Below are positions 6,796 to 11,348 of a stretch of 11,348 nucleotides of DNA, piece by piece. Each line of letters starts with the position of its first letter. Position 1 is the first letter of the stretch. Both the position numbers and the translations under genes were made by a program. The notes beneath the pieces were generated by a model. It made no database searches, had not been told where the DNA came from, and was given only the letters and a program-made list of their open reading frames with translations. This stretch comes from Anaerolineaceae bacterium UBA6105 (GTDB lineage Bacteria > Chloroflexota > Anaerolineae > Anaerolineales > Anaerolineaceae): the NCBI GenBank assembly GCA_002423495.1, contig DIWN01000059.1, positions 1-11,348 on the forward strand. Reading direction: 5' to 3'.

Positions 6796-6868
6796 TGGAC
6801 CCAGAGAGATTCGAACTCTCGACCTTCTCAATGCCATTGAGACGCGCTCCCAACTGCGCTATGGGCCC
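6796..6868 (-). tRNA. tRNA-Ala (anticodon GGC)
   Basis: The 73-base cloverleaf folds completely. The acceptor GGGCCCA/TGGGTCC contains one G-U pair, and the discriminator is A. The D-arm is TAGCGCAGTTGGGAGCGC, the anticodon stem TCTCA/TGAGA has loop ATGGCAT, and the T-arm is GAGAG-TTCGAAT-CTCTC. The anticodon GGC reads GCC and GCU alanine codons. The CCA end is not encoded. It is the second gene of a two-tRNA transcript, 12 bases after tRNA-Ala(CGC). Its 3' end is the source of the two displaced copies to the left. Confidence 0.97.
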
Positions 6869-6880
6869 TTTTTTCTCGAA

Positions 6881-6953
6881 TGGACCTGGAGGGATTCGAA
6901 CCCTCGACCTCTTCAGTGCGATTGAAGCGCGCTCCCAACTGCGCTACAGGCCC
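6881..6953 (-). tRNA. tRNA-Ala (anticodon CGC)
   Basis: The 73-base cloverleaf has acceptor GGGCCTG/CAGGTCC, an anticodon stem CTTCA/TGAAG with loop ATCGCAC, a T-arm GAGGG/CCCTC and discriminator A, with no encoded CCA. The anticodon CGC reads GCG alanine codons. The D-arm is identical to that of the neighbouring tRNA-Ala(GGC), so the pair probably arose by duplication. It is the promoter-proximal gene of the pair. Confidence 0.97.
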
Positions 6954-6981
6954 GTACTCCATCCAGATTTCAAGAGTCAAT

Positions 6982-7010
6982 ATTCTAACGGTTTGAACCG
7001 TGAATGTCAA
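6982..7010 (-). promoter_or_regulatory. Strong promoter of the tRNA-Ala pair
   Basis: A consensus -35 TTGACA (7010-7005) and TAGAAT (6987-6982) are exactly 17 bases apart. Transcription should start about 20 bases before tRNA-Ala(CGC). The spacer contains the inverted repeat ACGGTT-2-AACCGT (6988-7001). Confidence 0.9.
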
Positions 7011-7056
7011 GCGTTTTCAAAAATCTCCCAATGGAGCCCCCGCAAGACAACTTAAG

Positions 7057-7088
7057 AAAAAAGCCAGCCCTGCTTCAGGCTGGCTTTT
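7057..7088 (-). terminator. Terminator of the small lysine-rich gene
   Basis: A perfect 11-bp stem (7059-7069 with 7078-7088, GGCTGGC core and A/T ends) has an 8-base loop. On the minus strand it runs into TTTTTT and then CTTAAG. It lies 17 bases after the stop of the 40-residue gene and separates it from the tRNA promoter. Confidence 0.85.
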
Positions 7089-7105
7089 GGCTAATTTGGA
7101 TAGGA

Positions 7106-7228
7106 CTAAGCGCCGGTGTTGACGACAGATGAGGTTTTCTTCTTTTCGTCTCTCGCTTTGCGCTTTTCTTTGATGGACAGTTTGGGTTTCTTGCGTTCTT
7201 CTTTTCCAGCTTTATCTTTTGTTGCCAT
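7106..7228 (-). CDS. Small lysine-rich, highly charged protein (40 aa)
   Basis: A 40-residue frame starts at an ATG with a perfect GGAGG (7239-7235) six bases upstream and ends at TAG, 17 bases before a strong terminator. About 40% of residues are Lys or Arg, with several Glu/Asp, in a likely helix over residues 3-31 (KDKAGKEERKKP...KEKRKARDEKKK). The tail is polar (TSSVVNTGA). There is no signal peptide or hydrophobic segment. TATAAT at 7269-7264 on the minus strand could be its -10, though I see no good -35. Such composition suits binding to RNA, DNA or the ribosome, but that is inference; I do not recognise the family. The complete set of gene signals makes it very likely real despite its size. 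Confidence 0.75.
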   Translation of the reverse strand: MATKDKAGKEERKKPKLSIKEKRKARDEKKKTSSVVNTGA

Positions 7229-7387
7229 AATGTACCTCCGTTTAACATTGAGCTTACCATCTAATTATAGCCGATTACGGCGAAATGGGATTATTCCTGC
7301 ATAGACTCGTATGTTATGAGGGGGCTTCTATACCTTACGCCTCAAGAACAGCATAAATGTCATTGATCCCTGAAATACTCTACCAAC

Positions 7388-7846
7388 TTATTGGGTAAGG
7401 CGGCTGAGCACTTCGAGCAGGTCATCTTCACTGCTCTGGCTGTGGGGACCCCGGGCGCGCCAAAGTTCATTGCCCTCCCGGTCGAACAGCAGGGCAAAAA
7501 TGTGCTCCTCATCTTCCAGTCCCAGGGCAGCTCTGAAATCATCTTTTTCGAGGTAAAGCGTAATTGTACGTTCGCGCGATTTTGGATTTGGGATGCCTGC
7601 CCGCATGCCCTCATTGATAAAAAACTTTGAGAAGGCATTCAAGGCGCGGATCGTGGGTAACTCGTAGTAAACCAGCTCCGGGAATTGGGCTTCAGCAGAC
7701 TCAGCCAGTGGTATCCAGGAATTCACTTCCTCTTGATGCCATTGCTGGAAGGCGATGAAGATCAGATTGTATTTGCCGCCAAAATCCCGGGGAAGAGTCA
7801 GTTTCTCCCTGAGCAAATTTGAGCCGTTCACTGTTGGAAATGTCAT
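7388..7846 (-). CDS. Cysteine-free thioredoxin-like protein, linked to photolyase
   Basis: The 152-residue cytosolic protein opens with a strand-helix pattern typical of the thioredoxin/peroxiredoxin fold (KYNLIFIAFQQWHQEEVNSWIPLAE, about residues 25-49). It continues with a proline-containing YYELPTI and a conserved-looking GMRAGIPNPKSRERTITLY at about 79-97. The C-terminal strands ALLFDREGNELWRARG also fit the fold. No cysteine occurs anywhere, so thiol redox chemistry is excluded; a chaperone-like or binding role is possible but unproven. AGAGG precedes the ATG by seven bases. The gene begins 51 bases after the photolyase stop on the same strand with no terminator between, so the two are probably co-transcribed. 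The fold assignment is by eye only. Confidence 0.75.
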   Translation of the reverse strand: MTFPTVNGSNLLREKLTLPRDFGGKYNLIFIAFQQWHQEEVNSWIPLAESAEAQFPELVYYELPTIRALNAFSKFFINEGMRAGIPNPKSRERTITLYLEKDDFRAALGLEDEEHIFALLFDREGNELWRARGPHSQSSEDDLLEVLSRLTQ

Positions 7847-7897
7847 TCAGGTACCTCTCAGTTTTTCTTATGAATAATGATAGAAGGGTCAGTCAGC

Positions 7898-9298
7898 TTA
7901 GCCGGACCCACTGCGGTAGGCAAGCAAAACACGCTCGCGGGCGAGCTTGTGATCAATGATCGGTCCCGGATAGTCGCTGTCGATCTGGCATTTTGTCTGC
8001 TTTTGCAGCTCCACAGGCATTTCCCATGGACTGTGGATGTATTTGTTAGGGACGAGCGCCAGTTCCGGCACCCAGCGGCGCACATAGTCCCCCTGCGGAT
8101 CAAACTTGAGCCCCTGCAATATGGGGTTAAAGACCCTAAAATACGGCGCGGCATCGGTGCCCGTGCCAGCGGTCCACTGCCAGCCGCCGTTATTGGAGGC
8201 TGGGTCGCCATCCAGCAGGCTCTGCATGAAATAAAGCTCACCCTCCTGCCAGTTGATCAGCAAATCTTTGGTCAGGAAGGACGCGCTGATCATGCGGGCG
8301 CGGTTGTGCATCCAGCCGGTGGTGTTCAATTGGCGCATGGCGGCATCCACCACCGGGTAGCCTGTGAGGCCGGCTTTCCAGGCAGCCAGGCCGCTTGGGT
8401 CATTCTGCCAGGGGATGTTCCGAAGTTCAGCCCTGAATGCCTCCTGGCGCACATAAGGGAAGTGATAAAGAATGGCAGCATAAAACTCCCGCCAAATCAG
8501 CTCGTTGAGCCAGGTTTCTGCACCCTTTTGGGCAGATGTGGTGCTGGCTAATTGCGAAGCTTGCTGGGCAGCCCAAACTGCCTGGCGGGCTGAGAGCATG
8601 CCCAGACGCAGGTAGGGGGAAAGCTGCGAGGTACCTTCGAGGTCCATGCGGTTGCGCATATCCGAATAGTCAAAAATCGCGGAGTCTGTGAAGGCGGAAA
8701 GCCTTCGCTGCGCTTCTTCTTCGCCAGCTTTGAATGGACTTTCAGCCGTGTGGGAAGGTTTTTCGGGTATCTCCAGGCTGGTAAGGGCGGGCATGGCGCT
8801 GAGCTGCTTTGGGGCGGGATGCGGGCTGCCGCTTGCCGGCAGACTGCGCCAGGTGCGGCTGAAGGGGGTAAAGACGGTGTAGGGGCTGCCGTCGGCTTTG
8901 AGCGGCATATCCGGATGGAAAACAGTTAGCCCTGGAACAAGCTTCAAAGGGAGGGAGAGCGCAACCTTCCCGTCGCGTTGACGGGCATAAGGGGAGTAAT
9001 CTTCCTCGGCGAACACGCTTTCCGCGCCTGTTTCACGCAATAGGTTTATGAGAACTTCAAGCGGATCACCCCGCCGCAGGATCAGCCGGCTGCCGAGTTG
9101 CTTCAGATTCACGTCCAATTCGCGCAGACTCTCGAACAGGAAAGCCAGGCGCGCCGGACCTGTGTAATCCGAGGATAGCAGCTTTGGATCCAGGATAAAA
9201 ACCGGCACAATCACTTCTGCCTCATGCATTGCTTCCGTCAGTGCCTGATTGTCACCCAGGCGCAGGTCGCGCCTGATCCACCAGATGGCAGTTTTCAT
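7898..9298 (-). CDS. phrB: Deoxyribodipyrimidine photolyase (class I CPD type)
   Basis: It uses blue or near-UV light and reduced FAD to split cyclobutane pyrimidine dimers in DNA. At 466 residues it has the usual length. The N-terminal antenna domain begins WIRRDLRLGDNQAL (residues 7-20). The C-terminal FAD domain carries GTSQLSPYLRLGMLSAR (222-238), WREFYAAILYHFPYV (269-283) and the long signature TGYPVVDAAMRQL...NNGGWQW. Asn369, before GGW, matches the active-site Asn of E. coli photolyase. Trp307, Trp350 and Trp373 match its electron-transfer triad, so repair activity is expected rather than cryptochrome signalling. AAGG lies eight bases before the ATG. A TAGAAT at 9332-9327 could be the -10, with no clear -35. 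It is the first gene of a likely operon with the thioredoxin-like gene. The antenna cofactor cannot be decided by eye. Confidence 0.95.
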   Translation of the reverse strand: MKTAIWWIRRDLRLGDNQALTEAMHEAEVIVPVFILDPKLLSSDYTGPARLAFLFESLRELDVNLKQLGSRLILRRGDPLEVLINLLRETGAESVFAEEDYSPYARQRDGKVALSLPLKLVPGLTVFHPDMPLKADGSPYTVFTPFSRTWRSLPASGSPHPAPKQLSAMPALTSLEIPEKPSHTAESPFKAGEEEAQRRLSAFTDSAIFDYSDMRNRMDLEGTSQLSPYLRLGMLSARQAVWAAQQASQLASTTSAQKGAETWLNELIWREFYAAILYHFPYVRQEAFRAELRNIPWQNDPSGLAAWKAGLTGYPVVDAAMRQLNTTGWMHNRARMISASFLTKDLLINWQEGELYFMQSLLDGDPASNNGGWQWTAGTGTDAAPYFRVFNPILQGLKFDPQGDYVRRWVPELALVPNKYIHSPWEMPVELQKQTKCQIDSDYPGPIIDHKLARERVLLAYRSGSG

Positions 9299-9384
9299 TC
9301 TCTAAACCTTGCTTTCCGTATCTTTGATTCTACCATCAGCTCTCTGTGGAGGTTACACACCGACTTCATCGTGAGGTATGTCAA

Positions 9385-9453
9385 TCATTCTGAACGAAGT
9401 GAAGAATCTTACTCAATAAATCTATAAGATCCTTCGCTGGTGCTCAGGATGAC
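9385..9453. repeat. CATTCTGAACGAAG imperfect palindromic repeat, complete unit
   Basis: The left arm TCATTCTGAACGAAGTGAAG plus AATCTT (9385-9410) and the right arm AAGATCCTTCGCTGGTGCTC plus AGGATGA (9426-9452) are imperfect complements around a 15-base AT-rich centre. They can fold as one long hairpin. The left arm recurs at 9521-9546 and, cut by the window edge, at 11330-11348. It lies just upstream of the photolyase gene and encodes nothing. Confidence 0.75.
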
Positions 9454-9492
9454 AAATGTTGTGTACTGTCGTTGAGCTTGAGTTATCTTTTT

Positions 9493-9595
9493 GTCGGAGT
9501 GAGCCCGCGACAGCTGTCTGTCATTCTGAACGAAGTGAAGAATCTTAATTAGTAAATCCACCAGATCCTTTGCTGGCGGTCTCATTCCGACCTAC
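9493..9595 (+). repeat. Dispersed GTCGGARTGAGMCCGC-ended element with nested CATTCTGAACGAAG arm
   Basis: The unit begins GTCGGAGTGAGCCCGCGA (9493-9510) and ends CGGTCTCATTCCGACCTAC, forming imperfect terminal inverted repeats. Its interior holds the left arm of the CATTCTGAACGAAG repeat (9521-9546) and an AGATCCTTTGCTGG stub of the right arm, so one repeat family is nested in or recombined with another. Bases 9491-9539 match 11300-11348 at 48 of 49 positions. The minus-strand copy at 3104-3169 has the same ends but another interior. Confidence 0.8.
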
Positions 9596-9612
9596 AACAG
9601 AGAAACGCGTAG

Positions 9613-9637
9613 GTCAGGTTCTTCAATTGAACCTGAC
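9613..9637. repeat. Hairpin GTCAGGTTC/GAACCTGAC
   Basis: Perfect 9-base arms (9613-9621 and 9629-9637) surround a 7-base spacer. A degenerate relative (GTCAGGTTGAAC...GAACTTGACC) follows at about 9683-9709. No T-run follows, so it is not a clear terminator. Confidence 0.6.
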
Positions 9638-9746
9638 GTCACGAATGCCGACGGATAAATTCCTCAACAAAGGTAGGCTTTTAATGTCAGGTTGAACTTC
9701 GGAACTTGACCTTGTATCTTTATGGTGAGCGAAATTGAGCGGGTAG

Positions 9747-9803
9747 GGTGGGTAGGCGTCACAAAGCATGTGCAGGAACACAATGGGTTGTAGCCTACCC
9801 ACC
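9747..9803. repeat. Inverted repeat GGTGGGTAGGC/GCCTACCCACC
   Basis: Perfect 11-base arms at 9747-9757 and 9793-9803 enclose 35 bases. A further pair TCGTAGGG/CCCTACGA (9836-9843/9914-9921) lies beside it. The whole stretch 9596-9991, between the dispersed repeat and the IS110 element, holds such palindromes and no convincing gene. An 81-codon plus-strand frame there has neither ribosome binding site nor coding character. Confidence 0.6.
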
Positions 9804-10006
9804 GCAGTTTGAGCATATTGGTATATCAATTTTGTTCGTAGGGAAAATAGCTGTTTTTGGTGGGTTGGCTATCTTGAAGTCAAGTCAGGGCGAGAATCTG
9901 CGACGCAAATCCACCCTACGAGGGCAAAATACCGTGACCGATGTGACGGAGGAACGTATTTTGTCCTCAATCCGCCATAAACGGTCTTGGTAGATACCGT
10001 ATTGAA

Positions 10007-10012
10007 AGTCAA
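10007..10012 (-). promoter_or_regulatory. Right-end -35 half of a circle-junction promoter
   Basis: TTGACT on the minus strand overlaps the TGA stop of the transposase gene. In the inserted element no -10 follows at the right distance inside the element. When the ends join around one CT core, it lies exactly 17 bases from TATATT in the left end. Confidence 0.75.
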
Positions 10013-10989
10013 GCGGAAAAATTGAATTGGCGGTCATAATCAGGATCAAAAGGCCTCTGAGACTTCAAAACACCATAAACAATGTGCAGTAACTTTCGCA
10101 TGCAAGCTGCAATAATCGCCATGGTGGATAGCTGCCTCTTTTGCAAGCGCTCCTTCAAAGCCCGAACCACGGGATTGTGTGTCATTGCCACAATGGCTGG
10201 CATATACAGACAGGCTCGCAATTCGCTGCGTCCTTGTTTGGAGATACGGGTTTTCTTGTGCACGGATGAGCCTGAACTAAAGCCCTTCGGATTGAGACCG
10301 GCATAAGCAGCTAATTGTGGCGCATTTTCAAAGCGGCTGATCTCCCCAATTTCACCCAATAATCTGGCAGAGGTTTTCTTGCCAACTCCAGGAATGGAAA
10401 CCAAAAGCTCCTGCTTTGCCTTCAGGTCAGGTGTCCCCTTGGTGAAGTTCTGGATCTCTGCTTCAGTGGCTTCTATGCTTGCTTTCAAGTACTCTAGGTG
10501 GACGGTCAGATCCCGGATAACCCAGTCATCCTTCTCGCCACTCGTCAAGCGGCTTTCTTCCTGTCGGTAATTAGCCTGCAAATCGATCAAACGCCTCACA
10601 AGTGCCCTTAGATGCTTCAAATCTGGGTTGAGAGGCTCCCACAGAGCTGGCTTCTCCTTCAAACAAAACTCGGCAATCAGGTCAGCATCCGCCTTATCCG
10701 TCTTATTGCGGTGCAGCTTGCTTTCCCCATAGCGTTTGATGCGAGTCGGATTGACCACACTGACGTCATGGCCTTGTCCGTATAGATACTCGCTGACCTC
10801 ATCCCCATATTGTCCGGTGGCCTCCAGGCAAACGTGTACCTGGTCGATATGTCGGCTGATCAGCCATTGATCCAGCGTTTTGAAACCAGCCGGATCGTTG
10901 CTGATTACCTTATGGAACTTGCCCTTTTCACTGAGTAGAACCAGGTCAAGTTTATCCTTGGAGACATCGATACCTAATATATTTGACAT
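10009..10989 (-). CDS. IS110-family transposase (DEDD/serine bridge recombinase)
   Basis: The 326-residue recombinase excises and inserts the element without free double-strand breaks. In the IS110/IS621 family it is guided by a bridge RNA. The N-terminal RuvC-like domain begins GIDVSKDKLDL and carries the acidic set D8, E56, D98 and D101 (the last two in NKTDKAD), spaced as in IS621. A helical coiled region (about 120-185) follows. The C-terminal domain has the helix-hairpin-helix-like SIPGVGKKTSARLLGEIG (198-215) and LAAYAGLNPKGFSSGS (227-242), whose serines near 238-241 should include the catalytic one. The ATG is preceded by AGAGG at six bases spacing. The upstream 253 bases encode the probable bridge RNA; transcription is expected mainly from the promoter formed in the circular intermediate. 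No frameshift or missing motif is seen. Confidence 0.96.
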   Translation of the reverse strand: MSNILGIDVSKDKLDLVLLSEKGKFHKVISNDPAGFKTLDQWLISRHIDQVHVCLEATGQYGDEVSEYLYGQGHDVSVVNPTRIKRYGESKLHRNKTDKADADLIAEFCLKEKPALWEPLNPDLKHLRALVRRLIDLQANYRQEESRLTSGEKDDWVIRDLTVHLEYLKASIEATEAEIQNFTKGTPDLKAKQELLVSIPGVGKKTSARLLGEIGEISRFENAPQLAAYAGLNPKGFSSGSSVHKKTRISKQGRSELRACLYMPAIVAMTHNPVVRALKERLQKRQLSTMAIIAACMRKLLHIVYGVLKSQRPFDPDYDRQFNFSA

Positions 10990-11018
10990 TATGCACCTCT
11001 TTTCTGTAAACTATGCTT

Positions 11019-11228
11019 AGCATCGGTCAGGCGCATTCATTGGATCAACCTTGTGAATACAAGCTCATCTCGTACAAGTCATGGCTTAGAGAGGCTTAAG
11101 ATACCGTCCGATCTTTGTGAAAAAAAGGTGAGGGGATCAAATCTACGCTACTGGATCTTGTCCAAAGGGCGGAACCGGATTCACCCTCACCTTCCTGATC
11201 GATGCTATTCAATTATCATGCCTTTCTG
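11019..11228 (-). ncRNA. Predicted bridge RNA of the IS110 element
   Basis: Read on the minus strand, the left end folds into two guide loops. Loop 1 is closed by AAGGTGAGGG (11193-11184) with CCCTCACCTT (11134-11125). It holds TTCCGCCCTT (11174-11165), identical to the left flank plus core, then hairpin TGGA-CAAGA-TCCA, then GTAG (11151-11148), complementary to core plus right flank CTAC. Loop 2 is closed by GATCGG (11113-11108) with TTGATC (11048-11043). It holds ACGGTATCT (11107-11099), identical to the right end plus core, then hairpin AAGCCAT/ATGAGCTT, then ACAAG (11054-11050), complementary to core plus left end CTTGT. In both loops the left guide equals the top strand and the right guide complements it, matching IS621 bridge RNA logic. 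AGCATCGATCAGG (11206-11194) and CCTGACCGATGCT (11031-11019) would close the whole molecule. Exact ends are inferred. Confidence 0.85.
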
Positions 11229-11234
11229 AGTTTT

Positions 11235-11240
11235 AATATA
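11235..11240 (-). promoter_or_regulatory. Left-end -10 half of the circle-junction promoter
   Basis: TATATT on the minus strand begins two bases inside the left end. In the inserted state the sequence 17 bases upstream belongs to the host hairpin and has no -35 likeness, so the promoter should be silent until the ends are joined. It would start the bridge RNA near 11228. Confidence 0.75.
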
Positions 11241-11244
11241 CAAG

Positions 11245-11274
11245 GGCGGAATGGCGTTTTTTCGCCACTCCGCC
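11245..11274 (-). repeat. Host hairpin abutting the IS110 insertion point
   Basis: GGCGGAATGGCG (11245-11256) and CGCCACTCCGCC (11263-11274) form a 12-bp stem with a 6-base T loop. As minus-strand RNA the single non-Watson-Crick position is a G-U pair. The outer foot of the stem is the left target sequence used by the insertion element. No U-tract follows, so it resembles a REP-like palindrome more than a terminator. Confidence 0.75.
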
Positions 11275-11301
11275 ACAGGAGCGCGAAAAAGGATTTTGTT
11301 T

Positions 11302-11348
11302 GTCGGAGTGAGCCCGCGACAGCTGTTTGTCATTCTGAACGAAGTGAA
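11302..11348 (+). repeat. Third copy of the GTCGGAGTGAG element, cut by the window end
   Basis: It starts GTCGGAGTGAGCCCGCGA and continues into CATTCTGAACGAAGTGAA. It matches 9493-9539 except for one base (T at 11327 against C at 9518). The rest lies outside the window. Confidence 0.8.

Larger units (their letters stand above)
9992..11244 (-). mobile_element. IS110-family insertion sequence (complete, RNA-guided type)
   Basis: The element proper is 9994-11242 (1249 bp), flanked on both sides by the core dinucleotide CT read on the minus strand (9993-9992 and 11244-11243). It has no terminal inverted repeats, as usual for the family. Orientation is minus: the left end (LE, 11242-10990) is a 253-base non-coding region before the transposase gene, and the right end (RE) is only 15 bases after its stop codon. 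The boundaries are set by guide matches in the left-end RNA. TTCCGCCCTT in the RNA equals the left flank plus core (11251-11242), and ACGGTATCT equals the right end plus core (10000-9992). A long upstream non-coding end is typical of the IS110 group, not the IS1111 group. Gene and ends look intact, so the element may be active. Confidence 0.88.

Noticed and set aside
6659..7055. Open frames on both strands over the tRNA genes with translations such as GPGGIRTLDL and ESSNLSGSTK.
   Set aside because: These are the well-known false proteins obtained by translating tRNA genes and their antisense. The cloverleafs explain the sequence completely.
7877..8551. A 224-codon plus-strand frame opposite phrB.
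   Set aside because: It is antisense to conserved photolyase motifs that are intact on the minus strand, and it has no ribosome binding site.
9748..9993. An 81-codon plus-strand frame between the repeats and the IS110 element.
   Set aside because: It overlaps inverted repeats and ends at the element boundary. It has no ribosome binding site and its composition matches the repeat filler, so it is more likely non-coding.
9992..11107. AGATACCGT occurs at 9992-10000 and 11099-11107, in the same orientation, like a 9-bp target-site duplication.
   Set aside because: The second copy lies inside the transcribed left end, only 110 bases from the transposase start, so the element would lose most of its non-coding end. 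IS110 elements do not make long duplications. The match is better explained as the donor guide of the bridge RNA copying the right end.
9992..11244. Search for terminal inverted repeats of the IS110 element.
   Set aside because: The ends TGTATATT (left) and ATACGGTAT (right) show no useful inverted similarity, which is normal for this family. The inverted repeats found lie inside the left-end RNA instead.

Overview
The window looks like chromosomal DNA of a free-living bacterium, most probably a member of Chloroflexota (Anaerolineae-like). This assignment is an inference from several features together: a T-box-controlled leucyl-tRNA synthetase, a stand-alone core flavodiiron protein, a class I photolyase, and gaps filled with short palindromes and dispersed repeats of the CATTCTGAACGAAG type. 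No marker gene proves it.

Layout from left to right. The 3' end of an unidentified plus-strand gene (1-111) converges on leuS (168-2624, minus) across a shared hairpin. leuS is preceded by a complete T-box leader with antiterminator and terminator (about 2701-2950). A gene-free stretch of about 760 bases (2951-3710) holds palindromes and one copy of a dispersed repeat. A flavodiiron protein gene follows (3833-5029, plus), with its own promoter and an inverted repeat in its leader. It converges on a small stand-alone TipAS-domain gene (5178-5600, minus).

Between about 5656 and 6796 the 3' end of tRNA-Ala(GGC) occurs three times. The two outer displaced copies bracket a single AT-rich gene (5794-6573), which looks like a minimal tRNA-associated island with no integrase. 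Two tRNA-Ala genes (GGC at 6796-6868, CGC at 6881-6953) share one strong promoter and a terminator. Next come a 40-residue lysine-rich protein gene (7106-7228) and a probable two-gene operon of photolyase (7898-9298) and a cysteine-free thioredoxin-like protein (7388-7846), all on the minus strand.

The right end (9300-11348) is repeat-rich and carries an IS110-family element. Its boundaries can be set at 9994-11242 (flanked by CT cores) because the non-coding left end encodes what looks like a bridge RNA. One internal loop carries 10 nt identical to the left genomic flank plus the core (target guide). The other carries 9 nt identical to the element's own right end plus the core (donor guide). 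The short right-hand guides GTAG and ACAAG also fit. Joining the two ends in a circle would create a TTGACT-17-TATATT promoter facing this RNA and the transposase gene. This is the most informative finding here: an RNA-guided recombinase whose target and donor programmes can be read directly from the sequence.

Apart from the two tRNAs and the photolyase pair, the genes form no obvious pathway. The window is a string of independent housekeeping and stress-response genes broken by mobile and repeated DNA.
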